Positions 1 through 6,744 of a stretch of DNA of 10,986 nt are shown piece after piece. Source of the stretch: Candidatus Saccharimonadota bacterium. Lineage in GTDB: Bacteria > Patescibacteriota > Saccharimonadia > Saccharimonadales > Saccharimonadaceae. The notes under the pieces are model-generated. The model saw only the letters and a program-made list of their open reading frames with translations, had not been told where the DNA came from and searched no databases. Position 1 is the first letter of the stretch. Every line of letters starts with the position of its first letter. The stretch is taken from contig JAQGGY010000067.1 in assembly GCA_028289095.1 (NCBI GenBank), forward strand, positions 1-10,986, given 5' to 3'. A program made the position numbers and the translations under genes.

Positions 1-2
1 AT

Positions 3-2402
3 TATAGTTACATCGATCCCCAACAAAAAGCCCATGTCATTTCGTTCCCGTCAGGCGCAGATTTGGCGACAGTCACCGCCGCCCAATACAGCGAATACAG
101 CTTCGTTCCGCCTGGAACGTACAATAATAAGACCAATGCACGCCAGATCAGTATCGACGCTCAAAGCAGCACCAACCAGGGAGTTAATTCGTGTGACAAC
201 ACCTTTACTTTCGGGATTGGCTGGATTATTTGCCCGGCCACAAACTTCTTAGCGGGGGCTATGGATTGGTTATTCCAAATATTATCAGGCTTCCTTGCTG
301 TCCGACCAGCTCAGACAAATGCTGAAAACGCGTTGTATCGTGCCTGGTCATATATGCGTAATTTTGCGAACATAGCATTTGTCATTGCATTTTTGATAAT
401 AATTTATTCACAACTAACTAGCTTTGGCATTTCTAATTACGGTATCAAAAAAATATTACCGCGCTTAATTATTGCAGCTATATTAGTTAACGCATCATAT
501 TGGATATGTGCAATCGCTATCGATATTTCTAATATCCTTGGCTACTCACTGCAAAGCTTATTTATTGGTATGCGCAATGCAATTATCGGCGCCGAAGGTA
601 ACAGCTGGGATGTAGTCAGCTGGCAAAGCCTTGGCGGCTTTATTTTGTCCGGTGGTACCGCAGCGGTCGCAATTGGTGTTGGTGGACATGCTTTAGCGGC
701 CGGAGCTGCGGGTGGCGCACTATTCCTATTACTGCCAATCCTTGTCGGTGCTTTGATGGCCGTATTGGTCGCACTGTTAATTATGGCCGCTCGCCAAGCA
801 ATCATTACCGTCCTTGTTATTTTGGCACCGCTCGCGTTTGTCGCCTACCTATTGCCGAATACGGAAAAATACTTTGATAAGTGGCGCGGATTATTCACGA
901 CCATGCTGGTATTATTCCCGGTCTTTTCAGTGTTATTTGGTGGCGCCCAACTAGCCGGTATTGCGATTATCCAAAATGCCGATTCTATCAACCTAATCAT
1001 CCTTGGTATGGCCGTCCAGGTCGCTCCAGTTGTCATTACACCGTTCCTTATTAAATTCAGTGGCTCGCTACTGGGCCGAATCGCCGGCATGGTGAACAAC
1101 CCGAACAGGGGTGCCATCGACCGAACACGCAAATGGGCGACCGAACGTGCGGCGCAAAACAAAGACCGTGCCTTGGCACAAAAAGATCCGAATTTTGCGG
1201 CACGCTTAGCACAGGGTATTGATAAAAAACGTCGTATCCGCGAAGGCAAGCAAGGCGGACATAAAGCCATGGCTGATGCGCGCTGGGCCCGTTCACAGGA
1301 GTACTCTAATATCCAACAGACTAGTTTCGAAGCCGGTCAATTAAAAGATATCGGCGAAACCAATGCCCAAGCTCGTTACGAAGCATCTAAGCAAACAAAT
1401 CCTTGGATTCAATCTACCGACATTCAAGCGCGTGAAGCAAAATTAGAACAAGACAACGCCAGCAAAACTGCAGAACGCAACTGGCAAAACCTGCAAGCAG
1501 GCAATACGTCCGGCTTGATTGCTGATAGCGATGTTGCTCGTAGCGGCCTAGCTCTGCGGGTTCGTCAGAATACCGAGCGATCACAGGTGCTTGCATCCAA
1601 CCTGCAGGCTGCACAGCACGTCCAACAGCAAAACTTTGCCGAGGAACTGGAAAAAGATGCTGGTCTGCGCGAAATGGCTGGTGGTATCGATCCAAGTGGC
1701 GCATTAAAGGCCGAAGCTCGCGCTATGAGTGTTATATCTAAAGCAAATAAAGAAGACATTGAAGCGAGCGTCCAGTTGCTTAACTATAAAGCTATCAAAC
1801 AAAATACCACTCTTAAGGAATTGTCTGCAAGTATGTTAAAAGAAGCTGCAGCTGGCACGGCACACTACGAACCGACTGAACTGGAAGCAGCCGTTGAAGC
1901 ACAGGCAATAGAAGGTGCGATACCAAACCTCGAAATCGCCCGTGGTTCGACACACATCGATCAAAGTATGGTGACACGCGTATTCGCACGCAATGCTGGC
2001 AATCTAAAACAAAAAGGTGGCTTCCACTTGCAAGCAAACCCTAAATTAAACGTTGCAGATTTAGGACCAGCTGGTTTTGAAGTAGCGATGGATAAGGGCC
2101 GTATTGGCAGCCTTGGCGATACGACAGCAGCTAATATCAAAGATATTAAGTTTGGACAAATTCAATCACTTGCCGATAAAATCCAACGGAATAACGTAAC
2201 TAAAATTATCGACCATGCTGATGAAAAAGACTTACAGAAAGCCTACGATAACGCCTTCCAAGCACTTCACAACCCTGAAGTATTCGCTACTATCGGTGAC
2301 AGGCGCAAAGAAGTTCAGGCAATCGAATTTGCCCTTCGCAGCAGGTTTAATACTTCTGGCGGACCGCCTAACAATGGCGCTACCGCACCACCAGTACTGT
2401 AG
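3..2402 (+). CDS. virB6: VirB6/TrbL-like type IV secretion membrane protein, 5' end cut by window edge
   Basis: The frame is open from the first bases, so the true start and signal peptide lie upstream; 799 codons are visible, ending in TAG. The visible N-terminus is polar and probably extracytoplasmic, followed by a Cys (codon 192) and the motif GIGWIICP (213-236). Hydrophobic segments follow at about 222-300 (possibly re-entrant), 360-414, 456-540, three packed ones in 633-857, then 891-971 and 985-1090. The positively charged loop NYGIKK...PR (about 435-464) between two segments fits a cytoplasmic position. After MVNNPNRGAIDRTRK (from about 1089) comes a hydrophilic, mostly helical tail of some 435 residues, ending Pro/Asn-rich. 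VirB6 proteins form the inner-membrane channel of type IV secretion systems; canonical ones are near 300 residues, so this tail is an addition. The membrane core closely matches the second copy at 4364-6676. Family assignment is firm; substrate is unknown. Confidence 0.86.
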   Translation, partial: YSYIDPQQKAHVISFPSGADLATVTAAQYSEYSFVPPGTYNNKTNARQISIDAQSSTNQGVNSCDNTFTFGIGWIICPATNFLAGAMDWLFQILSGFLAVRPAQTNAENALYRAWSYMRNFANIAFVIAFLIIIYSQLTSFGISNYGIKKILPRLIIAAILVNASYWICAIAIDISNILGYSLQSLFIGMRNAIIGAEGNSWDVVSWQSLGGFILSGGTAAVAIGVGGHALAAGAAGGALFLLLPILVGALMAVLVALLIMAARQAIITVLVILAPLAFVAYLLPNTEKYFDKWRGLFTTMLVLFPVFSVLFGGAQLAGIAIIQNADSINLIILGMAVQVAPVVITPFLIKFSGSLLGRIAGMVNNPNRGAIDRTRKWATERAAQNKDRALAQKDPNFAARLAQGIDKKRRIREGKQGGHKAMADARWARSQEYSNIQQTSFEAGQLKDIGETNAQARYEASKQTNPWIQSTDIQAREAKLEQDNASKTAERNWQNLQAGNTSGLIADSDVARSGLALRVRQNTERSQVLASNLQAAQHVQQQNFAEELEKDAGLREMAGGIDPSGALKAEARAMSVISKANKEDIEASVQLLNYKAIKQNTTLKELSASMLKEAAAGTAHYEPTELEAAVEAQAIEGAIPNLEIARGSTHIDQSMVTRVFARNAGNLKQKGGFHLQANPKLNVADLGPAGFEVAMDKGRIGSLGDTTAANIKDIKFGQIQSLADKIQRNNVTKIIDHADEKDLQKAYDNAFQALHNPEVFATIGDRRKEVQAIEFALRSRFNTSGGPPNNGATAPPVL

Positions 2403-2430
2403 TACGCCCAGTCTTCCAGATTAAGTAACA

Positions 2431-2458
2431 TTGTATATTAACTAAAAAGTGGTATAAT
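2431..2458 (+). promoter_or_regulatory. Strong sigma70-type promoter of the 158-aa gene
   Basis: TTGTAT at 2431-2436 and a perfect TATAAT at 2453-2458 are separated by 16 bp. A TG one base upstream of the -10 (T2450, G2451) makes it an extended -10 element. Transcription would start near 2465, leaving a leader of about 82 nt before the ATG at 2547. No terminator was seen between the preceding stop (2402) and this promoter, so readthrough from upstream is also possible. Confidence 0.75.
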
Positions 2459-2463
2459 ATAGG

Positions 2464-2546
2464 TAGTTCTTGTCGAGGTTTATGGCAGCAGTCAATACTT
2501 CCAGAACGTAACTTACAATCTGGATCATATATAGAAGGGTTTCACT
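2464..2546 (+). promoter_or_regulatory. Structured 5' leader with a possible 9-codon leader ORF
   Basis: Starting almost at the predicted +1, GTTCT (2466-2470) can pair with AGAAC (2503-2507), and inside it GAGGT (2475-2479) with ACTTC (2497-2501, one G-U pair). The outer TA (2464-2465) can pair with TA (2509-2510) across a one-base bulge. The loop holds ATG at 2482, opening a 9-codon frame (MAAVNTSRT, stop 2509-2511) preceded by GAGG only three bases away. The gene's own Shine-Dalgarno GAAGGG (2534-2539) lies downstream, outside the stem. It may stabilise the mRNA or act in translational control; neither is shown by the sequence. Confidence 0.35.
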
Positions 2547-3023
2547 ATGGGCTTTTTGGATTCTGTCATGCAGAATATACGCAACAAAAACCGCAGCGAT
2601 ATTGCGGCCGAGCAAGTCAAGACCGAGGAAACTCGAACCGAAAAATCGGGGCAGATTCCGCAACTCATCGAACAGGCGACGCGGAGGTTACTTGGGCAAG
2701 ATGGTATCCCTCCATGGACAATTAGTGGGGGGGATAAAGAAGTGCAGTTCGCAGGCGACAACAAAACTCGGCCTGGGTACTACATCGCCGCAAAGTATCC
2801 TAATTGGTTCATCTTTTTGACGTTCAACGAACAAAAAGAAGGTGTTCTGGTTAATAAGCCGGATTTTTACACTAATCAAGTGACCAGCCTACAGGTTGAA
2901 AACTTGAGTCATGAACAGCAAAATGCGGTCGCACTTGGCCTACAAAAAATCCTTGATATCAAGGATGCTGATTTCAAGGCACTGCCACGAGACCGACAAA
3001 GCTGGCAAAACAAAGTCGAATAG
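2547..3023 (+). CDS. Unrecognised 158-aa soluble protein in its own transcription unit
   Basis: I do not recognise this family. The ATG start is supported by GAAGGG (2534-2539) seven bases upstream. There is no signal peptide or membrane segment and no cysteine. The first 50 residues look helical and charged (MGFLDSVMQNIRNKNRS, then a Lys/Glu/Thr-rich stretch and QIPQLIEQATRRLLGQ). The middle (about 57-115) is probably beta-rich with aromatic clusters (PGYYIAAKYPNWFIFLTF), and the end is helical (SHEQQNAVALGLQKIL). It has a strong promoter and is closed by a clear terminator, so it is expressed apart from its neighbours although it sits between two VirB6 paralogues. A role as accessory or regulator of the secretion apparatus is only suggested by position; an unrelated inserted gene is equally possible. 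Codons 61-62 lie in a run of seven G (2727-2733); the frame reads coherently on both sides. Confidence 0.83.
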   Translation: MGFLDSVMQNIRNKNRSDIAAEQVKTEETRTEKSGQIPQLIEQATRRLLGQDGIPPWTISGGDKEVQFAGDNKTRPGYYIAAKYPNWFIFLTFNEQKEGVLVNKPDFYTNQVTSLQVENLSHEQQNAVALGLQKILDIKDADFKALPRDRQSWQNKVE

Positions 3024-3088
3024 CCTTCTATAGACAAGATTTATGAGCTACACGCCCGTCAACTTGTCGTTTTTATGATCTGGATTAG

Positions 3089-3116
3089 AGCCGCCCGCTA
3101 TGGGCGGCTTTTTTCT
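3089..3116 (+). terminator. Rho-independent terminator after the 158-aa gene
   Basis: AGCCGCCC (3089-3096) pairs perfectly with GGGCGGCT (3102-3109) around a 5-nt loop (GCTAT) and runs into a tract of six T (3109-3114). This is a textbook intrinsic terminator, 65 nt after the stop codon. A weaker upstream hairpin, GACAAG (3033-3038) with CTTGTC (3063-3068) followed by GTTTTT, has a 24-nt loop and may be a minor additional element. Confidence 0.93.
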
Positions 3117-3128
3117 ATTACATAATTA

Positions 3129-3151
3129 ACAGATGTCAACACTTGACCTGT
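3129..3151 (+). repeat. Operator-like inverted repeat upstream of promoter
   Basis: GTCAA (3135-3139) and TTGAC (3143-3147) form a dyad around a 3-bp centre, extended outward by ACAG (3129-3132) and CTGT (3148-3151) with a two-base bulge (3133-3134) on the left side. It ends 11 bp before the -35 hexamer at 3163, a usual place for an activator or repressor site. It is not followed by a T tract, so it is not a terminator. No binding protein is identified. Confidence 0.4.
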
Positions 3152-3162
3152 AATAAATATGC

Positions 3163-3191
3163 TTGCAATTTTTAACAATATGGTGTATAGT
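3163..3191 (+). promoter_or_regulatory. Promoter of the 347-aa membrane protein gene
   Basis: TTGCAA (3163-3168) and TATAGT (3186-3191) are spaced by exactly 17 bp. The predicted start of transcription is near 3198, giving a leader of about 50 nt to the ATG at 3248. It follows directly after the terminator at 3089-3116, as expected for a new transcription unit. Confidence 0.72.
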
Positions 3192-3232
3192 AACCAGCAT
3201 TAGAAAGATTTTATGTGCCCACAGAAGCGCAC

Positions 3233-3238
3233 AAGGAA
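3233..3238 (+). promoter_or_regulatory. Shine-Dalgarno deciding the start at 3248
   Basis: AAGGAA stands about 10 bases before ATG 3248. The alternative in-frame GTG at 3215 has no such site and would sit only about 17 nt after the predicted transcription start, so the ATG is preferred. Confidence 0.65.
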
Positions 3239-3247
3239 CCACCAATA

Positions 3248-4291
3248 ATGAGTCCGAATGAACAGTTCCCACAACAACCAGACAATCTTGGCACTAAAGG
3301 ACAACACGCCGGCGATTTAGAAGGCGATCTACACGAAGAAGGTGTCGTTAACTTTAACACGCCGCTAGACAAGGCTGTCGCCGAAAATAAAATCATACTT
3401 GATCGAGATTCTATCCGACCACTTGAGGGCGAACCTTTGCCATTCACCGAAGCAGACCAAGAACAAGCACGACGCATGGTTGAACAAAAACGCGCAGCAG
3501 AAGCGAAGCCAGAGAATAGGGCTAAAAAGATCGGCAAAAGAATGCTTATGGGCTTTGGCGCAGGCATGGCCGTAGTTGGCATCGGCGCAGGCGCACTTCT
3601 ATTGGGCGTCAATAAAGACGAATCAGACGGAAAAACCGAAAACCTTCCTCCTTTTCCTGAAACGAATAATACCGCACCTCCCGTACCTGGCGGCCAACCA
3701 ATACCAGGCGAAACGCAACCTGTCCCTGTAATCGAAGTAAAGTTCACCGGCGAAAATGGTGCCGAAGTGACAAAAGATGAATTATCACAATCAGTAAAAT
3801 TAACTACAGATAAATACCCAACTGGAATCGATGCAATGCGCGGTTACGTTGCAACAATGGAAGATATGATGAATTATCTACCAACAGAAACGCAAGTACG
3901 CGAGAACCTTGGACTTGCTGACGACGTAAAACTAACAAAAGATCATTACCTAGCTGTTGCTAGTATGTTCCATGATGCACACGACAGCGTTTACAAGTCA
4001 ACAAACGGCCCACTATACAAAGGTATGCGTGAATTAGCTTTATCTACTGCTGGTTATCATTACGATACAAAAGACGAACCAACGCCATACCAAATCGAAT
4101 TAGATATATCTGAAAATCTTTTAATCATCTCAGCTAAAGACAACTCTGTAGATAATACTGTCAAAGACGACCTAAAATCATATAGGTTCATGGCTGACGG
4201 TGGTAGTGGCATGGAACGATCAATTGGAACAAATGGCAATCAACCAGACTGGAAGATACCTGGTAACGCCAATTTCAAACTTGTTAATTAG
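3248..4291 (+). CDS. Unrecognised 347-aa single-pass membrane protein with extracytoplasmic domain
   Basis: I do not recognise the family. From the ATG it has an acidic, Gln/Pro-containing N-terminal part (1-70), a charged helix (about 68-98, EADQEQARRMVEQKRAAEAK) ending in basic residues, one Gly/Ala-rich membrane segment (about 99-121, MLMGFGAGMAVVGIGAGALLLG), a Pro-rich linker (about 131-160), and a C-terminal domain of some 185 residues. Basic residues before the segment predict N-in, C-out. The C-terminal domain contains MRGYVATMEDMMNYLP and YKGMRELALSTAGYHYD, with no cysteine and no catalytic motif I can identify. Bitopic topology with a moderate outer domain resembles VirB8-like or pilin-assembly proteins of type IV systems in outline only; there is no sequence support for that. 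It has its own promoter and lies between the short gene and the second VirB6 copy. Ends in TAG. Confidence 0.85.
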   Translation: MSPNEQFPQQPDNLGTKGQHAGDLEGDLHEEGVVNFNTPLDKAVAENKIILDRDSIRPLEGEPLPFTEADQEQARRMVEQKRAAEAKPENRAKKIGKRMLMGFGAGMAVVGIGAGALLLGVNKDESDGKTENLPPFPETNNTAPPVPGGQPIPGETQPVPVIEVKFTGENGAEVTKDELSQSVKLTTDKYPTGIDAMRGYVATMEDMMNYLPTETQVRENLGLADDVKLTKDHYLAVASMFHDAHDSVYKSTNGPLYKGMRELALSTAGYHYDTKDEPTPYQIELDISENLLIISAKDNSVDNTVKDDLKSYRFMADGGSGMERSIGTNGNQPDWKIPGNANFKLVN

Positions 4292-4320
4292 TACCGAACA
4301 ATTCATTTAATAGTTTAGCT

Positions 4321-4374
4321 TTCATTTTCATAGTTGTTGTTGCATAATCAAAGCATAACAAGTATGAAAATGAA
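4321..4374 (+). repeat. Perfect 12-bp inverted repeat enclosing the start codon of the second VirB6 gene
   Basis: TTCATTTTCATA (4321-4332) is the exact reverse complement of TATGAAAATGAA (4363-4374), with a 30-nt loop; AGC (4317-4319) and GCT (4375-4377) add three pairs after a one-base bulge. The right arm contains both candidate start codons (4364 and 4370). In RNA starting upstream of 4317 this would bury the start; as DNA it could be an operator. If transcription starts inside the loop (CATAAT at 4343-4348 is a weak -10 candidate), the hairpin would exist only in readthrough RNA from the preceding gene. Confidence 0.6.
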
Positions 4375-6676
4375 GCTTCTATTATTTGTAGGTCTAATTG
4401 TCGGCAGCGTCGGCCTGTCTTTTATTGGTTCACAAAATTCCTACGCTCAGTCATCAGGGTCGACATATCTGGCACCGACGATGCTTCTTGCAATCGATAC
4501 TCCGCCTGCCAGTAAAGAAGAGACCCCTGCATCAACCTGCCGCATAGAAGGTATTGGTTGGATACTTTGCCCAGTCGCCACGGTAATGGGGCAGTTGGTA
4601 GATGGTGCATATGCATTCGTTTCCAGCTTATTAGTCGTACAGCCATTAATGGCAACGGGTACGGGGGCGAATGTAAACGTGTATAACGCCTGGACTATTA
4701 TGCGCAACTTTGCAAACATCGCGTTCGTTATCGCATTCTTAATAATTATATTCTCGCAAATGACAAGTGTCGGCCTGAATAATTATGGTATTAAAAAGAT
4801 GTTACCAAGGCTAATTATCGCGGCAATCCTAGTAAATGCGTCATTCTGGATATGTGCGATCGCAATTGATATATCGAATATCCTAGGGTCATCGATGAAC
4901 GGCTTATTTCAGGGAATGACAGTAAACGATGCTAACTGTAATATTTCACCGTCGTCAGGAAAAGAAAACTGTGTTTCCATCACGACAGGTACGGGCACTG
5001 CTGAATCAACAGGTGTGGGGTTTGCAGGTATCGTCGGTCTTGCACTAGCTGGTACTGGAATGACTCTGTTAGTACTTCATGCAACATTCGCAGCATTGTT
5101 CCCAGTGTTATTAGCGGCAATTATCGCTATTGTGACGGTCTTTTTAGTACTAACCCTACGACAGGCACTAATTATCCTATTAGTCGTCGTGTCACCACTA
5201 GCATTCGTTGCATACTTACTTCCAAACACAGAAAGCCTGTATAAAAAATGGCTTGGTCTATTTAAGACGCTACTACTAATGTATCCGATCATTGCAATGT
5301 TATTTGGCGCATCAGCACTCGCATCGATTATCGTGATGCAATCCGTATCAGAAGATAATCCGTATCGTGTACCTATTCAAATTATGGGTGCAGCGATAGC
5401 TATCATTCCACTAGCATTAACGCCAATTGTCATGAAAACAGCTGGTGGCGTGCTGAGTAGGTTTGGTGGCATGATAAATAACCCTAATAAGGGTCCTGTT
5501 GATAGATTGCGCAAGAAAGCCGACGCATACAAAGATCGCCGACAGGATATCGCACAGACCCGCAGGTTGGGTGGAACGAACATGTTCCGTGAGTCAGGCA
5601 AACGACTTGGTAGTAGTAATAATCGTTTTGCACGCGGTGCCGGCAAGGTAATTGGCGCAGTAGATAATGTTCCGGGTGTTAGTAAAGCATCTAATTCAGT
5701 TGCAAGTAAATTAGCAGTTGGCGCGCTTAATACAGAAGCAAGAAACGAAAACGCAAAACGTGCATTAACAGAAGGTAAGCAAGATTTCATTGCAAACAAT
5801 GCATCGACGGACGCTGAATATGCCCAAAGTCTAGCCGGACCAACCGGCAATGCAGTCAAACTACAAGCATCGGCACTTGAAGCAGTAGAAAAACGTAAAC
5901 ACGATGAAATCAAGGCTGGCGAAACACTGGTCAAGCTTCATCCGGATTTCAACCCCGACCAAAGCCACTTACCCGATGACCAAAAGCAGTCAAATGCTGA
6001 AATTGCACTGGTTCGCGCGCTTAAAGATAATAACGAGACACTCGCACAAGCGGCGCAGAATATCATGGTCAGCCAAATGGGAACATCCGGCGTTGATAAA
6101 TTTAAAAAGCTTATCGCTAATGGTGAAGCAAGCGGCGATATAGATATCAACAGCTCTATATCGAGTGCACTGCGAAATAACATCGCGGAAAATCACACTG
6201 GCATGAAAGGCTCATCCGCCGACTTGGACTCATGGGCGCACAGTGACGGCACGGAATTAAAGACACATACGAATAACGCCGGATTATGGGCTGGCCTATC
6301 CGATGCGCATATTGCTAGCCAGACACCGGGATCAATTAAAGCAGCTGGTGAATCAGGTGGACTTGACGCTGTTCGTGCTGAGTCTATTATCTCTAATGAC
6401 CGCCTTAATACGACAATCAAGGGCGCGCAGAAGGCAGAGTTCAATGACATCATCAATCGCGCAGGTGGCCCAACCACGACACAAACAACCAATCAGACTA
6501 TTAATGTTCAAAACACACCCGGAGTATTGAACGTCACCCACAACCCAACACCAGCCAATAGCAGAACATCGGCGCCGGCAAATAACAATAACTACAGTGG
6601 TAATAACGTATCACCCGGCGGTATTATACTTCCAGACAATGATAGGCGACCCCCACAACCACCCACAGCACCATAG
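4364..6676 (+). CDS. virB6: VirB6/TrbL-like type IV secretion membrane protein with signal peptide, second copy
   Basis: From ATG 4364 it is 770 aa. It begins with a signal peptide (MKMKLLLFVG..., likely cleaved after SYA, residue 28), followed by a short polar region, C59, and GIGWILCP (63-70, C69). Hydrophobic segments lie near 71-95 (possibly re-entrant), 115-133, 147-175, 219-288 (three packed), 299-325 and 337-366. The loop 176-218 carries a second cysteine pair (C192, C203) absent from the first copy. With positive residues inside, this loop is outside and the tail (371-770) cytoplasmic. The tail starts INNPNKGPVDRLRKK, is helical and charged, and ends in an Asn/Pro/Thr-rich stretch. 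The block 108-186 matches the first copy at 64 of 79 positions by hand count, while codons differ at many synonymous sites, so the duplication is old and the core is under constraint. The upstream in-frame TTG at 4334 is rejected because it would put ten extra residues before a good signal peptide. Ends in TAG. Confidence 0.9.
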   Translation: MKMKLLLFVGLIVGSVGLSFIGSQNSYAQSSGSTYLAPTMLLAIDTPPASKEETPASTCRIEGIGWILCPVATVMGQLVDGAYAFVSSLLVVQPLMATGTGANVNVYNAWTIMRNFANIAFVIAFLIIIFSQMTSVGLNNYGIKKMLPRLIIAAILVNASFWICAIAIDISNILGSSMNGLFQGMTVNDANCNISPSSGKENCVSITTGTGTAESTGVGFAGIVGLALAGTGMTLLVLHATFAALFPVLLAAIIAIVTVFLVLTLRQALIILLVVVSPLAFVAYLLPNTESLYKKWLGLFKTLLLMYPIIAMLFGASALASIIVMQSVSEDNPYRVPIQIMGAAIAIIPLALTPIVMKTAGGVLSRFGGMINNPNKGPVDRLRKKADAYKDRRQDIAQTRRLGGTNMFRESGKRLGSSNNRFARGAGKVIGAVDNVPGVSKASNSVASKLAVGALNTEARNENAKRALTEGKQDFIANNASTDAEYAQSLAGPTGNAVKLQASALEAVEKRKHDEIKAGETLVKLHPDFNPDQSHLPDDQKQSNAEIALVRALKDNNETLAQAAQNIMVSQMGTSGVDKFKKLIANGEASGDIDINSSISSALRNNIAENHTGMKGSSADLDSWAHSDGTELKTHTNNAGLWAGLSDAHIASQTPGSIKAAGESGGLDAVRAESIISNDRLNTTIKGAQKAEFNDIINRAGGPTTTQTTNQTINVQNTPGVLNVTHNPTPANSRTSAPANNNNYSGNNVSPGGIILPDNDRRPPQPPTAP

Positions 6677-6712
6677 GGGTTACGCGTAATTAATGACTGT
6701 ATTATGACGGGC

Positions 6713-6744
6713 GACTGCGTTATACTATAAGCAATATGGCAGTC
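6713..6744 (+). promoter_or_regulatory. Promoter -10 within dyad symmetry, near-leaderless start of the prgI operon
   Basis: TATACT (6721-6726) is the best -10 and lies inside the perfect palindrome TTATACTATAA (6720-6730). This is flanked by GACTGC (6713-6718) and its reverse complement GCAGTC (6739-6744), which straddle the ATG at 6736. No good -35 is seen (TGTATT at 6698-6703 has the right spacing but weak match). Transcription from this -10 would begin about three bases before the ATG, and no Shine-Dalgarno is present, so the message would be almost leaderless. A second palindrome, TTACGCGTAA, lies at 6680-6689 just after the preceding stop codon. Confidence 0.5.

Noticed and set aside
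63..65. TTG as the start of the first VirB6-like gene
   Set aside because: The frame is open for 20 codons before it to the window edge, no Shine-Dalgarno precedes it, and it would leave no signal peptide, unlike the paralogue.
3033..3074. GACAAG/CTTGTC hairpin followed by GTTTTT as an independent terminator
   Set aside because: Six pairs with a 24-nt loop are too weak; the GC-rich hairpin at 3089-3116 explains termination.
3143..3148. TTGACC as a -35 hexamer
   Set aside because: No fitting -10 lies 16-18 bp downstream; the sequence is better explained as the right arm of the inverted repeat at 3129-3151.
3215..3247. GTG 3215 as start of the 347-aa protein
   Set aside because: ATG 3248 has AAGGAA at good spacing; the GTG has none and is very near the predicted transcription start.
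3211..3747. 178-aa minus-strand ORF (and similar ones at 5377-5934 and 845-1270)
   Set aside because: They lie antisense to well-supported genes, have Ser/Pro/Ala-rich low-information translations and no recognisable domain or ribosome site; they are shadows of codon bias.
4334..4363. TTG 4334 as start of the second VirB6 gene
   Set aside because: It adds ten polar residues before a normal signal peptide that begins at ATG 4364.
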